Positions 33,481 through 43,742 are shown, numbered from the stretch's first letter. The stretch: DNA of 64,000 nucleotides from Haloplanus sp. CK5-1 (GCF_037201915.1 NZ_CP147505.1:1922001-1986000), one strand, 5' to 3'. Notes: generated by a model from the letters alone, not told the origin. Translations and numbers: made by a program.

Positions 33481-35727
33481 TTACGCGTCGCGTTCCTGTG
33501 CGTCGACGACGGCGACGCCGGCCAGGTTGACGATGTCCTTGACCTCGTCGCCCCGCTGGAGGACGTGGACCGGCTTGTCCATGCCGACGAGCATCGGGCC
33601 GATGGCGTCGGCGCCGCCGAGTCGTTGCAGGAGTTTGTAGCCGATGTTCCCGGCTTCGAGGTTGGGGAAGATCAGCACGTTCGCCGGATCCTCCAACTCC
33701 GCAAAGTCGTACGTACCCTCGAGGATGTCCTCGACCACCGCGGTGTCGGCTTGCATCTCGCCGTCGACCGGGAAATCCACGGTGACGTCCTTCCGGAGCA
33801 TCTCGGCGGCCTGCCGGGGTTTGCGCGTTCCCGCGTTGTCGACGCTCCCGAAGTTCGAATAGGAGAGGAACGCCGCCCGGGGCTCGACGTTGAACCGCCG
33901 GGCCAACTCCCCCGTGTGTCGACCGATTTCGGCCAGTTCGTCGGCTCCGGGGTCCTGATTCACCGTCGCGTCGGCGACGAAGATAACCTGATTGCGGAAG
34001 GTGAGCATGTACACGCCGGCCGCGTAGTCGGCGTCCTCGGCCGTGCCGATCACCTGTAGGGGCGGGCGCAGCGCGGAGGGGTAGTGGTGCATCAGCCCCG
34101 TCAACATCGCGTCGGCGTCACCCACCTCGACCATCACGCTGCCGAGGTAGTTGCCGTCGCGGACGAGTTCGCGCGCCTCCCGGCGCGTGACGCCCTTGCG
34201 CTTGCGGAGTTCGTACAGGCGGTCGGCGTAGGCGTCCAGTTCGTCCGCCTCGGGGTCGACGACTTCGGGATCGAAGTCGAGGCCGAGATCGTCTCTCGTC
34301 CGTCGAATCCCGTCGCGGTCTCCGATCAGAACGGGGAGCGCGATCCCCTGTTCGGCGATCTGATAGGCCGCGCGGATCATTTTCTCGTCGTCCCCCTCGG
34401 CGAGGACGACGCGCTTGGGGTCGGTCTTGGCCTTGTTGAGGACGACCCGCATCATCTCACGGGACTTGCCGAGGCGGGCTTCGAGGTCCTCGACGTACGT
34501 GTCGAGGTCGAGCGACCGGCGGGCCGCGCCGCTGTCCATGGCCGCCTCCGCGACGGCCGGTGCCACCTCGAACATCACCCGTGGATCGACCGGCTTGGGG
34601 AGGATGTACTCGGGGCCGTACTGGAGGGGTTGATCGCCGTAGGCCTTCACCACGGCGTCGGGCACGTCCTGCCGGGCGAGGTCTGCGAGGGCGCGGGCGG
34701 CGGCGACTTTCATCTCCTCGTTGATCTCGGTGGCGCGAACGTCCAGCGCACCCCGGAAGAGGAACGGGAACCCGAGGACGTTGTTCACCTGGTTGGGGAA
34801 GTCAGAGCGCCCGGTGCCGACGATGACGGTGTCGTCGCGGGCCTCCTTGGCGTCGTAGTAGTCGATTTCGGGTTCGGGGTTGGCCATCGCGAAGATGATC
34901 GGGTCGTCGGCCATCGACCGCACCATCTCGGGGCTGACGATGCCGCCGACCGAGAGGCCGATGAAGGCGTCCGCGCCCGCCATGGCGTCGGCCAGATCAC
35001 CGGCCGGCCGGTCGCTCGCGAACCGCGCCTTGTACTCGTTGACGTCGCGGTCGGTCGTGATGATGCCCGTCGAGTCACACATCGTGATGCCGTGCCGGGG
35101 GACGCCCAGCGAGACGAGGAACTCGGCGGTCGCGATTGCGCTCGCGCCCGCCCCCGAGAGAGTCACCGACAGGTCTTCGAGCTCCTTGCCCGCGATGTCC
35201 GCGGCGTTGACGAGGCCGGACCCGATGATGATCGCGGTACCGTGTTGGTCGTCGTGGAACACCGGGATCGACATCTCCTCTCGGAGGCGCTCCTCGATCT
35301 CGAAGCAGTCGGGGGCCTTGATGTCCTCCAGGTTGATGCCCCCGAAGGTCGGTTCCATCGCCTTCGTCGCGGTGACGACGTCCGCCGGATCGTCGAAGTC
35401 GAGTTCGATGTCGAAGACGTCGATGTCCGCGAACCGCTTGAAGAGGACGCCTTTCCCCTCCATCACCGGCTTCGACGCCTGCGCGCCGATGTCGCCCAGG
35501 CCCAGGACCGCGGACCCGTTGGAGATGACGCCCACCAGATTCCCCTTCGCTGTGTAGTCGTAGGCGAGGTCGAGGTCGTCGTGGATGTCCGAACACGGCG
35601 CGGCAACGCCGGGGGAGTAGGCCAGACTCAGATCCCGCTGGGTGTTCGTCGGCTTGGTCGTCGAAATCTCGATCTTTCCGGGAGGGTCCTGCCGGTGGTA
35701 CTCCCTGGCGTCGTCGTCGAGTCCCAT
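33481..35727 (-). CDS. maeB: NADP-dependent malic enzyme with C-terminal phosphotransacetylase-like domain
   Basis: This 748-residue protein has a malic enzyme N-terminal part (residues about 1-430) containing [60 protein letters not shown] and [24 protein letters not shown]-like domain follows (about 430-748), with [20 protein letters not shown] and [20 protein letters not shown]. This is the MaeB fusion type, which decarboxylates malate to pyruvate with NADP; the PTA part is usually regulatory (acetyl-CoA sensing). I chose the ATG at 35727 ([20 protein letters not shown]), the conserved start. Stops are 6 bp from the RNase H gene. Confidence 0.9.
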   Translation of the reverse strand: MGLDDDAREYHRQDPPGKIEISTTKPTNTQRDLSLAYSPGVAAPCSDIHDDLDLAYDYTAKGNLVGVISNGSAVLGLGDIGAQASKPVMEGKGVLFKRFADIDVFDIELDFDDPADVVTATKAMEPTFGGINLEDIKAPDCFEIEERLREEMSIPVFHDDQHGTAIIIGSGLVNAADIAGKELEDLSVTLSGAGASAIATAEFLVSLGVPRHGITMCDSTGIITTDRDVNEYKARFASDRPAGDLADAMAGADAFIGLSVGGIVSPEMVRSMADDPIIFAMANPEPEIDYYDAKEARDDTVIVGTGRSDFPNQVNNVLGFPFLFRGALDVRATEINEEMKVAAARALADLARQDVPDAVVKAYGDQPLQYGPEYILPKPVDPRVMFEVAPAVAEAAMDSGAARRSLDLDTYVEDLEARLGKSREMMRVVLNKAKTDPKRVVLAEGDDEKMIRAAYQIAEQGIALPVLIGDRDGIRRTRDDLGLDFDPEVVDPEADELDAYADRLYELRKRKGVTRREARELVRDGNYLGSVMVEVGDADAMLTGLMHHYPSALRPPLQVIGTAEDADYAAGVYMLTFRNQVIFVADATVNQDPGADELAEIGRHTGELARRFNVEPRAAFLSYSNFGSVDNAGTRKPRQAAEMLRKDVTVDFPVDGEMQADTAVVEDILEGTYDFAELEDPANVLIFPNLEAGNIGYKLLQRLGGADAIGPMLVGMDKPVHVLQRGDEVKDIVNLAGVAVVDAQERDA

Positions 35728-35890
35728 GGCCGCGACCACAAGTGGGGTAGACAAAAAGCTATCCGTGGTACGTCGATCAACCGATCGATGATCGTCGACT
35801 CCCGCGTTCCCACACATCAACGTTTGGGGTCGTTCCCCGTAGCCGGGAGGGTTCGGACAGGCCTAAGTGCACCCGGTCCCGAGCGCGCGT

Positions 35891-36742
35891 ATGAGCCTTC
35901 GCGACTGGGTCACGTTCCCCCGTTTCGCCGCGTTCACGACGGGTCTGACGCTCAGCCTCGTCATGCTCGGCATCTACACCGCTGCGACGGGGTCGGGACT
36001 GGCCTGCTCGGCGCAGTGGCCGCTCTGTGATGGCGGCCTCCTCCCCCAGACCATCCCGAGTTTCATCGAGTGGTTCCACCGCCTGGTCGCCATGGTGACC
36101 GGATGGTTCATCCTCGGCACCGCGCTCTGGTCGTGGCGCCGGGACGGGGTCGAGGAGCGACTCACCGCGACGCTTTCCGTGGTGTTGCTCCCCCTCCAGA
36201 TCAGTATCGGGGCCGTGACCGTCACGCTGAACGGCTTCCTGCCCTCGGGCTACTCGGCCCCGACGCAGGGTGCACACCTCGCCGTCGCGCTCACCATCTT
36301 TTCGCTGCTCGTGTGGACGACGCTGTCCGCCCGGAGCGAGGACGGCCCGGTCCTCGACCGGATCCGCCGGGCGCTCGCCGTCGCCTTTGGCGCGGTGATC
36401 GCGGGCGCGTTCGTCAGCCGCGTCTTCGCACCCATCCCGTACGGACCGGCCGTGCAAGCGGTCTTCTACGGCGCGTCGCTCGTCGCCGTCGCCGCCTTGC
36501 TCGCGGCGACGCGGTGGCTCGCCGCCTCGCCCGTCCCGCACCTCCGCGTCGCCACCGCCACGGCGCTCGCCGCCCTGTTCGTCGCGATGCTCCTCGGTCG
36601 CGACCTCGTCTTCTACACGTCGACCGTTCGCCTCGTCAACGCGGGGGCGTTCCTGGTCTCGGGGGTCGTCATCGCACTCGCGGCCGTCCTCGCGCGGCGG
36701 GCCCGGTCAGACGACGACCCGGCGGGGTCGGTCGCCGGCTAG
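35891..36742 (+). CDS. ctaA: Heme A synthase-like protein (COX15/CtaA)
   Basis: This 283-residue protein has eight predicted helices. The first half contains the cysteine pair LACSAQWPLCDGG in the first external loop, WFHRLVAMVTGWF (His about 60) and QGAHLAVALTIF (His about 125), matching the heme-ligand pair of CtaA. In the second half the equivalent helices (YGPAVQAVFYGASL and VRLVNAGAFLVSG) show no His at the expected places. CtaA converts heme O to heme A for terminal oxidases. I chose ATG 35891 (MSLRDWVTFPRF). The TAG stop interlocks with that of the convergent dehydrogenase in CTAG. Confidence 0.8.
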   Translation: MSLRDWVTFPRFAAFTTGLTLSLVMLGIYTAATGSGLACSAQWPLCDGGLLPQTIPSFIEWFHRLVAMVTGWFILGTALWSWRRDGVEERLTATLSVVLLPLQISIGAVTVTLNGFLPSGYSAPTQGAHLAVALTIFSLLVWTTLSARSEDGPVLDRIRRALAVAFGAVIAGAFVSRVFAPIPYGPAVQAVFYGASLVAVAALLAATRWLAASPVPHLRVATATALAALFVAMLLGRDLVFYTSTVRLVNAGAFLVSGVVIALAAVLARRARSDDDPAGSVAG

Positions 36743-37806
36743 AACTCGGTGACGACTTCGACGCCCGTCGTCCCGTAGTCGGTCATCGCCGCCAGCCGAT
36801 CGGGGACGTCGTCGAGGGTCACTTCCCGGCGAACGAGTCGACCGGGCTCGATCGCCCCCGACTCGAGCAGCCCGAGCAACTCGTCGTACCGCGTCGGCGG
36901 CATCCCGCGCACCCCCTTGAAGTCCGCTTCCATCATCGCCATCCGCTCGACGGGGAGCGATACCTCGCCGCGCTCCTCGTCGGTCGTCAACCCGACTTGG
37001 AGGTGGGTCCCGCGCCGACGCAACGAGAACACCGAGTTCCGGCAGGTCTCCGCCACGCCCAGTGCGTCGACCGAGACGTGTGCGCCGCCGTCGCTCGCCG
37101 CCCGAACCTCGCCGGTCACCTCGCGGCCCGAGCGTCCGGCGGCGTTCACGACGGCGTCGGCACCGAGGTCGCTCGCCAGGTCCAGCGCCGCGTCGCGGAT
37201 GTCGACGGCGACGACCCGCGCGCCGAGGGCGTCCGCGACGTGGACCGCCGAGAGCCCGACTCCACCACAGCCGTGGACGGCGACCCAGTCGCCACCTCCG
37301 ACCCCGCCGCGGGCGGTGAGGGCGTGGAAGGCGGTCATGAACCGACAGCCCAGCGCCGCCATGTCGCGTGCGGCGACGCCGTTGGGCAGGCGCATGGCGT
37401 TGTAGTCGGCGTGGGGGACGTGGACCTCTTCGGCGAACGCGCCCTGCGCTTCGGGCTGGAAGCCGAGCGCGAGGCCGTCCTCGCAGACGTTGCCGTGACC
37501 GCACAGACACTGGGGACAGGAGCCGTCGCCGAGGTTGAACGGGACGGCGACGCGGTCACCCTCCGCGACGGTCCGGACCCGGTCGCCGACGGCGACGACG
37601 CGACCGGCCGGTTCGTGACCGAGGATCTGCCCGTCGGACACCCGATCACCGACCCACTCGCCGTGGCCCTGCCAGGCGTGCCAGTCGCTCCGACAGACAC
37701 CACAGGCCTCGACGGCGACGACGACGCCGTGGGGGGACGGATCGGGGCAGTCGACGTCTTCGATCTCCAGCGGTTCGCCGTGGTCCCGGAGCACTGCGGC
37801 GCGCAT
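36739..37806 (-). CDS. Zinc-dependent alcohol dehydrogenase (MDR family)
   Basis: This 355-residue medium-chain dehydrogenase has catalytic zinc ligands in EACGVCRSDWHAWQGHG (Cys about 37) and ILGHEPAGRVV (His-Glu about 63). The structural zinc cysteines are in GSCPQCLCGHGNVCEDG. The nucleotide-binding GxGGVG site is in AVHGCGGVGLSAVHVADALG (about 175), followed by VVAVDIRDAAL, which suggests NAD preference (Asp after the second strand). The actual alcohol is unknown. It lies 31 bp downstream of rfcB on the same strand and ends overlapping ctaA. Confidence 0.85.
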   Translation of the reverse strand: MRAAVLRDHGEPLEIEDVDCPDPSPHGVVVAVEACGVCRSDWHAWQGHGEWVGDRVSDGQILGHEPAGRVVAVGDRVRTVAEGDRVAVPFNLGDGSCPQCLCGHGNVCEDGLALGFQPEAQGAFAEEVHVPHADYNAMRLPNGVAARDMAALGCRFMTAFHALTARGGVGGGDWVAVHGCGGVGLSAVHVADALGARVVAVDIRDAALDLASDLGADAVVNAAGRSGREVTGEVRAASDGGAHVSVDALGVAETCRNSVFSLRRRGTHLQVGLTTDEERGEVSLPVERMAMMEADFKGVRGMPPTRYDELLGLLESGAIEPGRLVRREVTLDDVPDRLAAMTDYGTTGVEVVTEF

Positions 37807-37837
37807 GGCGGACCCGACGGCGCGGCGGGGCAAATAG

Positions 37838-39295
37838 CTACATGAAATCCGAGAGACCGGCCTGGCCGTCGTCCTCGTCGGCGTCGGCGTCGTCTTCGGC
37901 ATCGGACTCGACGTCGCTCCCCGCCGGGTCGTCGCCCTCACCGTCGACCGCCGGCGCGTCTCCGTCCCGTTCCCCGTCGCCGAGCGTCGACCGCCCGCCG
38001 AACGCCCCCGACTCCTCGACCATCGCCGACTCGCGCAACTCCTCGGCGTCGGCGACGATGGACGCCACCTTGTTCGTCGTCTCGCCACTGCCGGTGACGA
38101 AGGAGACAGCCGCCTCGTCGAAGTCGTAGTAGGCGGCCATCGCCACGGTCAGGTCGCGGGGCTTGCAGTGGTGTGTCATCGCCGCGATGAAGGGGAGTAT
38201 CTCGCGTCGCGCGGTGGCGATGCTGAACCCGCCGCGCTCGGCGACCGCTTGGACCACCTTGTCGGCCGTCGCGTCCGACGAGGGCCAGAACTGCGGGCGA
38301 GCGAAGCGGGTCCATCCCCCCTTCGATCCGTCGCGGGCGGCAGCCACCCCGCCAGCGAGGGCGTCGGTCGCGTACCGCCAGTAGCCGTACTCCTGGCTCG
38401 CGCGCACCCGGCCCAGCCACCGGTCGGCGTTCGCGAGGTGGTCGTACGCGCGGGCGAGTTCCGCCCCGTCGTACACCTTCGGCGCGTTCTCGGCGACCCA
38501 CTTCGTCAGGTCGTCCGGTGTCTCGTCGACGCGGTAGGCCGACTGAATCGCCTCCTCCGCCGACTCCTCTTTCAATACCGCGTCGAGGAAGGGAAAGACG
38601 TCGAGACTCCGGTCGCGGTCGCTCGTCACCACGTCGTCGACGGTCAACGTGCGGTCCGCCTCGGCTGCCGCCTGGAGGTCGTTGACCGCCGACCGCAGGT
38701 CGCCGTCGTTCACCTCCGCGATGCGGTCCAGTGCGTCGGCGTCGAAGTCGACCTCCTCGCGCCGACAGATGTTCCGCAGCACCGGGACGATCGACCGTGC
38801 GGAGACGTCCCGGAACTCGATCTCCCGACACGCGTTCCGCAACCCCCGGCTCATCTCGTAGTAGTCGTTGGCGATCAACACGATCGGCTGATCGGCGTCC
38901 TTGACCACGCGCGTGATGGCGCTCGCGCCGCCGCGGTCGTAGTTGCCGTGGATGTTGTCGGCTTCGTCGAGGATCACCAGTTGTCGCCCGCCGGTGTCGT
39001 CCGCCCCCGTCGATCCGGCGAGGGTCGCGTTCTTCGACGCCCGGCCGGCGAACCGCTCGATCACGTCCGCGGTGCGCTGGTCGGACGCGTTGAGTTCGAC
39101 CGTCTCCCACCCCATGTCGGCCGCCAGCGCGTGTGCCGCGGAGGTCTTGCCGACGCCGGGACGCCCGTGGACGACGACCGCCTCGCCGTGGTCGTCCCAC
39201 GTCTCTCCCCACTCGGCCAGCGCGTCGCGTGCCTTGTCGTTCCCCCGGACGGCCGACAGCGTCGACGGTCGGTACTTCTCCGTCCAGTCGGTCAT
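37838..39295 (-). CDS. rfcB: Replication factor C large subunit
   Basis: This 485-residue clamp-loader ATPase begins MTDWTEKYRPSTLSAVRGND. The Walker A is VHGRPGVGKTSAAHALA (about residues 42-58), the Walker B is LVILDEADNI (about 106) and the sensor-1 region is VLIANDYYEMS. The C-terminus is a long acidic tail ending QAGLSDFM, a PCNA-interacting (PIP) box of the QxxLxxF type. With the small subunit (not in the window) it loads PCNA. It starts at 39295, with a TATA-like ACTAAAC about 25 bp upstream. That start/promoter region recurs, degenerate, at 40088-40144. Confidence 0.93.
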   Translation of the reverse strand: MTDWTEKYRPSTLSAVRGNDKARDALAEWGETWDDHGEAVVVHGRPGVGKTSAAHALAADMGWETVELNASDQRTADVIERFAGRASKNATLAGSTGADDTGGRQLVILDEADNIHGNYDRGGASAITRVVKDADQPIVLIANDYYEMSRGLRNACREIEFRDVSARSIVPVLRNICRREEVDFDADALDRIAEVNDGDLRSAVNDLQAAAEADRTLTVDDVVTSDRDRSLDVFPFLDAVLKEESAEEAIQSAYRVDETPDDLTKWVAENAPKVYDGAELARAYDHLANADRWLGRVRASQEYGYWRYATDALAGGVAAARDGSKGGWTRFARPQFWPSSDATADKVVQAVAERGGFSIATARREILPFIAAMTHHCKPRDLTVAMAAYYDFDEAAVSFVTGSGETTNKVASIVADAEELRESAMVEESGAFGGRSTLGDGERDGDAPAVDGEGDDPAGSDVESDAEDDADADEDDGQAGLSDFM

Positions 39296-39337
39296 TACTG
39301 GAAGGTGGTACGAGGTGCGTTTAGTGGTTGCGGAGCG
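39281..39337. repeat. rfcB start/promoter segment, copy A of a direct repeat
   Basis: This 57-bp segment covers the first five rfcB codons and its promoter. It aligns without gaps to 40088-40144 with 46 of 57 positions identical, including the last 17 bp. It ends at 39337, directly adjacent to the vapC stop codon at 39338. Confidence 0.8.
39319..39325 (-). promoter_or_regulatory. TATA-like element of rfcB
   Basis: On the minus strand ACTAAAC lies about 25 bp before the rfcB ATG (39295-39293), fitting leaderless transcription. It sits in the 17-bp segment perfectly conserved in the second copy at 40128-40144. Confidence 0.5.
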
Positions 39338-39712
39338 TCACTCCTCGCTCAACCCTTTCAGGTCGAGTCGCGGAGCGAACCCCTCGTACGCGCCATCGCT
39401 GGAGACGATTGTGGCGCCGTCGGATTCGACGAGATGAAGCGCGTCGAAGGGTGTGAACCCGTGGTCTTCGACGTACATCGCCGCCGCAACAACGGTATCC
39501 ACGTCGCCGCGAACGTCGACGAGACTCGCGGCGTTCGTGACCACCCGCTCGGTGTCGCGTTCCTCGCGGTAGGCGACCATCAGGAGTTCGATGAGGGTGA
39601 ACTGCGATGTCCACAGTTCGTCTCGGTAGTTTCGATACACCGTCTCGGCCGCCTCGCCTAACCAGTCTTCATCCTTGATGAGTGCGAGCAGGAAGTCAGT
39701 CTCGGCGTACAT
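39338..39712 (-). CDS. vapC: PIN-domain toxin, VapC-like
   Basis: This 124-residue PIN protein has acidic active-site residues in MYAETDFLLALIKDED (Asp about 6), FTLIELLMVAY (Glu about 41), FTPFDALHLVESD (Asp about 90) and IVSSDGAYEGF (Asp about 105). VapC toxins are RNases, usually cleaving tRNA or rRNA. The start follows the antitoxin stop with no gap, so they form one operon. The stop abuts exactly the duplicated rfcB promoter segment. The pair lies upstream of the replication gene rfcB on the same strand. Confidence 0.85.
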   Translation of the reverse strand: MYAETDFLLALIKDEDWLGEAAETVYRNYRDELWTSQFTLIELLMVAYREERDTERVVTNAASLVDVRGDVDTVVAAAMYVEDHGFTPFDALHLVESDGATIVSSDGAYEGFAPRLDLKGLSEE

Positions 39713-39943
39713 TCAGCGCCCGGCCTCGTCTACCGCCGCTTCGCGCGCTCGTTCCCTGAGTTCACCGGCCGTTTTCTCGATGTCGGCGAACTCGTCTCGA
39801 AGCGCGTCGAGGGGGTCGTCCGCGACCGGAATCAGCTTGATTCCGTCGTGAAGTTCGACGATGTGATAACGGTCTCCATGCCGCTCTCGCATCTCTTTCG
39901 GGAGTGTCAGACGCCCCCGGTCGTCGAGCGTCACATCGGACAT
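39713..39943 (-). CDS. vapB: AbrB/SpoVT-type antitoxin, VapB-like
   Basis: This 76-residue protein has an N-terminal swapped-hairpin DNA-binding domain: VTLDDRGRLTLPKEMRERHG (residues 4-23) followed by HIVELHDGIKLIPV. The C-terminal helix, rich in Glu, Arg and Ala (ELRERAREAAVDE), would wrap and neutralise the toxin. The VapB dimer with VapC normally represses its own promoter. It is directly followed by vapC with zero spacing. Confidence 0.85.
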   Translation of the reverse strand: MSDVTLDDRGRLTLPKEMRERHGDRYHIVELHDGIKLIPVADDPLDALRDEFADIEKTAGELRERAREAAVDEAGR

Positions 39944-40413
39944 GCTGTGTCGTACGATGGGTACAGTAAAAAGAGTTCCCCAGAATCATAGGTCTACCCA
40001 TCACATCGTCTCGACTCGTGCCTCGTCTGTCGGGGACGAGCGGTGTCGCCAGTACACACGAGATGCACACGATTTGGCTGACTACCCCGTCCAGTTGGTC
40101 ATTACCGGTCGAAGGTGTGTAGCGCGTTTAGTGGTTGCGGAGCGGATGTCTCGGTACGGGGGAGCGATCAAGCGCCCGCTCTCGGGCAGTAGCGCCGGAA
40201 TCGGTCCACGATCGAACCATAACCTTATCGGATGGGCGTCCCAACGGCGGGGTGACCGCGGCCTACTTCCCCCCACCAAACTGGCACCCCAGTTCGAACG
40301 CGAGACGATCGCCGTTCGGGGCCGCGGTTGCTTTTCACTCCTCGTCGGCCGGCGAGCGGCGGCCCGGCATCGAACCGAGGTTCCTTTACGTCGGCCGCGC
40401 GGACGACTCCGGC
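39944..40413. other. Intergenic region with a decayed second rfcB start segment
   Basis: About 470 bp lies between vapB and the lipoprotein gene. The recognisable content is the repeat at 40088-40144, whose minus strand reads MTNWTG then a stop, a broken copy of the rfcB beginning MTDWTE. The rest shows no gene or RNA that I can support. Confidence 0.6.
40088..40144. repeat. Degenerate second copy (copy B) of the rfcB start/promoter
   Basis: It is collinear with 39281-39337, has identical length (57 bp) and 46 identical positions. The stretch from GCGCGTTTAGTGGTTGCGG to the end is the best conserved. The ATG-equivalent is followed by a premature stop after six codons, so it encodes nothing now. 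With copy A it brackets vapBC. Confidence 0.8.
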
Positions 40414-41241
<828 letters not shown>

Positions 41242-41522
41242 GTGGCCGGGCCCGCCGCCGTGTTCGACCCCGTGTAATCCCGGTGTGGGGTGCTCGTCCG
41301 GACCGAGGGCTCGCAGGGTGTGATCCCTCTACCGGACTGCCGTGCCGGGATGGGTATGTCCGCGGCCGATTGGAAACCCCGTTCAGGTCTCGACGCGCAC
41401 CCTCTCCGTCCGTGTTCTCCGTGGTCTTCGAACTCGCCCCGAGTCGCGACTCCGGACTATCGGGCCGTGACCGACCGTCGGGGTTGCCCGCCGCTATCGA
41501 GGATCGGTGGTCGTTCGAAAAG

Positions 41523-41681
41523 TGCCCGGGGTGGGCTCCGAACCCACGATCTCCGCATGTCCCAGGTTACGAGGCTCGGCGGGCCCCGAGGGAGGCGGAG
41601 GCTTCCAAGGCCGAGGAGTATCCGCACCGAAGCTCGAATACCCTATGAGTGCGGCGCTATGTCCAGCTAAGCCACCCGGGC
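41523..41681 (-). tRNA. Elongator tRNA-Met (CAT) with intron
   Basis: On the minus strand the acceptor arms are GCCCGGG (41681-41675) and CCCGGGC (41530-41524), with discriminator A at 41523. The T arm GTGGG-TTCGGAG-CCCAC is perfect, and the anticodon stem CCGCA/TGCGG encloses loop CTCATA+A with anticodon CAT. Exon 1 is 41644-41681 (38 nt), the intron 41559-41643 (85 nt) and exon 2 41523-41558 (36 nt). The intron sits one base 3' of the anticodon, the canonical archaeal position. Haloarchaeal elongator tRNA-Met is known to carry such an intron, cut by the splicing endonuclease at a bulge-helix-bulge. Confidence 0.93.
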
Positions 41682-41801
41682 GCAGTACATCGTAGGCAAA
41701 TCCCACCCTTGAAGCTTCCCATATCGGTCCGGCCCCGTGGCGTACCTCCCCGACGGCGACGGGTGTCGCGCCGGCCCCCGACGCGGTCGCGCGAGCGGTC
41801 G

Positions 41802-42572
41802 TTACCGTGCCTCTATCGACTCGATAGCGTCGGTGGCGGCCGCCGAGAGGTCGTCGTCGGTCGTGTTCGCCGCGGCGTACTCCAGGGCGCTGACCGCGCG
41901 GTCGCCGCCGAACGCTTCGAGCAGGCCGACCAGCGTCTCCGACGTCGCCACCGTGATCGAGAGCCCATCCTCGAACGGATCGTCGCCGTCGCTCTCGGCG
42001 TCGACGTTGCTGCGGAGCGTCCGGGCGGCCGGGTCGACGAACGCCTCCGTCGGGACGGCGACGTCCGCGTCGACGTCGCTCGCAGCGACGGTGGCGAACG
42101 CGAACAGCGCGTGCGCTTCGAGTCGACCGTCGGTTTCCAGCATCCGCTCCTCCAGGTCGCCGACGACCGGCACGAGGTGTTCGGGGTCGGCCTTCGCGAG
42201 TTCGAACAGTGCGGACCCCGCGAGGAGGTCGTTCATGAACGCTCGATCGACCTCACGCAGCGTCGTCGAACTCCACTCGTCCGCGGGTCGGTTGGTGAGG
42301 ACCGCGACGAGGTCCGGTGCGAGTTCCGCCGCGACCGAGGGCCGTTCGGTCGCGAGTTCCTCCACGGCGCCGAGGCTCTCGCCGACCACCTCGCCGTCCT
42401 CGTGGCCGAGCAACTCCCGGAGATCGGCGACCTCGTCCGGGCCCAGCGCCTCGGGCGACCGTTCGGCCGTCTCGCCGAGGCTGTTGGCCCGCTCCTCGTC
42501 GGTGGGGCCGGTCACGGTTCGTCGGATGCGATCGGTCAGCGAGTCCGTCGCACCGTCGTCTTCGCCGGTCAT
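41802..42572 (-). CDS. HEAT-repeat-like helical protein
   Basis: This 256-residue acidic protein is made of helix pairs such as LGPDEVADLRELLGHEDGEV and SLGAVEELATERPSVAAELA, resembling HEAT/armadillo repeats. A final segment ALEYAAANTTDDDLSAAATD follows. There are no catalytic motifs. Such proteins are usually scaffolds. It starts at ATG 42572 and is divergent from the PH-like protein at 42666, sharing a short promoter region of about 90 bp. Confidence 0.65.
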   Translation of the reverse strand: MTGEDDGATDSLTDRIRRTVTGPTDEERANSLGETAERSPEALGPDEVADLRELLGHEDGEVVGESLGAVEELATERPSVAAELAPDLVAVLTNRPADEWSSTTLREVDRAFMNDLLAGSALFELAKADPEHLVPVVGDLEERMLETDGRLEAHALFAFATVAASDVDADVAVPTEAFVDPAARTLRSNVDAESDGDDPFEDGLSITVATSETLVGLLEAFGGDRAVSALEYAAANTTDDDLSAAATDAIESIEAR

Positions 42573-42665
42573 ACGTCGGTCCAGAGGCGCATAGGTAATA
42601 AAGCGACAGCCTGTCCGACCGCTCCACCCCCCGGATTTATGCCCCGCGACGGGGACACTCCGCGC

Positions 42666-43742
42666 ATGAGTCACCCGGAGATCGTCCAGTCCAGCCTCGA
42701 CGGCGAGTCCGTGGCCGCGAGCGTCGGCCTCGGCGGCGAGGACCGCCTGCTCGTGACGCCGACGCGGACGCTCGTCTACCGGGCGGAGGGACTCCTCTCC
42801 GACGAGAGTGTCGAGGAGTTCCCCCACGAGGCCGAACACGTCGGGGTCGACGAGGGTCGACGCAAGTCGACGATCACGCTCGACTACGGTCTCGACGGCG
42901 AGCGTACGTTCACGGTGCCGACGAAGACCCTCGATTCGGTGTTGCACCCGGTGCTCGCCGGCGTGTTGAACGCCGCGGGGATCACCGACCCCGGCGAGAC
43001 GATCAAGCAGACCTTCCGGTTCAGCGAACTGACGGTCGTCGTCACGAGCGCACGACTCGTCCGCCACATCGGTGGGGCCGTCTGGGACGAGGAGTACGAC
43101 GAGTACCACTTCGACGACGTGACCGACCTCGACTTCGAGGAGGGGAGCGTCGCCACCAGCGTGGTCCTCACCGTCGGCGGCCGACAGGAGCGGTTCAAGG
43201 CACCCAACAACAGCGCGCGTGCGCTCCGCGAGTCTCTCGTGTCGGCGGTGTGTACCCACCACGGCGTCGACGACCTGGATGGACTCCGTGCGGCCACGAC
43301 GCCCGACGACACGGTGGCCGACTCGGAGGACGTGGCATCGGGGTCGGCATCCGGGACCGACGGCCGCGTGTCGTTCGGTGAGGGACCGGAACCGCTCGGA
43401 ACCGGCGACCCGACGACCGACGAAGGGAACGGCGAACAGGCGACGGAGGGGTCGATCGGGGGGGCGGGCGACGACGGTGACCGGCCACACTCCACTGGTC
43501 GTCGGCCACAGGCCGACGACGACGAGGGACCACGCCCCTCGGCCGGCCGTACGCAGTCCGGCGACGGTGACCCGTCCGGGTTCGACGACTCCGGCTTCCA
43601 GTCCGCCACTGAGATCGACGACTCGGCGGTCGCGCAGGAACTCGCCGACCTACGCGACGCGGTCGAGGAACAGAACGAACGGCTCGACCGCCAGCGGCGG
43701 ACGATCGAGCGGCTGATCGAGGAGCTCCGACAGGGGCGCTAG
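42666..43742 (+). CDS. Haloarchaeal protein with two PH-like domains and a C-terminal coiled coil
   Basis: This 358-residue protein has two similar beta-rich halves: residues about 10-90 (DRLLVTPTRTLVYRAEGLLS) and 115-185 (LTVVVTSARLVRHIGGAVWD, VTDLDFEEGSVATSVVL). The resemblance is to bacterial PH-like lipid/protein-binding domains. A long Gly/Asp-rich disordered linker follows, then a C-terminal coiled coil (AQELADLRDAVEEQNERLDR). No enzyme motif is present. Its TAG stop interlocks with that of the convergent zinc-ribbon gene in CTAG. Confidence 0.6.
   Translation: MSHPEIVQSSLDGESVAASVGLGGEDRLLVTPTRTLVYRAEGLLSDESVEEFPHEAEHVGVDEGRRKSTITLDYGLDGERTFTVPTKTLDSVLHPVLAGVLNAAGITDPGETIKQTFRFSELTVVVTSARLVRHIGGAVWDEEYDEYHFDDVTDLDFEEGSVATSVVLTVGGRQERFKAPNNSARALRESLVSAVCTHHGVDDLDGLRAATTPDDTVADSEDVASGSASGTDGRVSFGEGPEPLGTGDPTTDEGNGEQATEGSIGGAGDDGDRPHSTGRRPQADDDEGPRPSAGRTQSGDGDPSGFDDSGFQSATEIDDSAVAQELADLRDAVEEQNERLDRQRRTIERLIEELRQGR

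Noticed and set aside
33481-36030. Long open frames antisense to malic enzyme (and similar long antisense frames over gpmI, nrdJ, HMG-CoA synthase and others)
   Set aside because: High-G+C coding DNA produces long open antisense frames; these translations show Arg/Val-rich or repetitive composition without domains, while the sense frames have clear family motifs.
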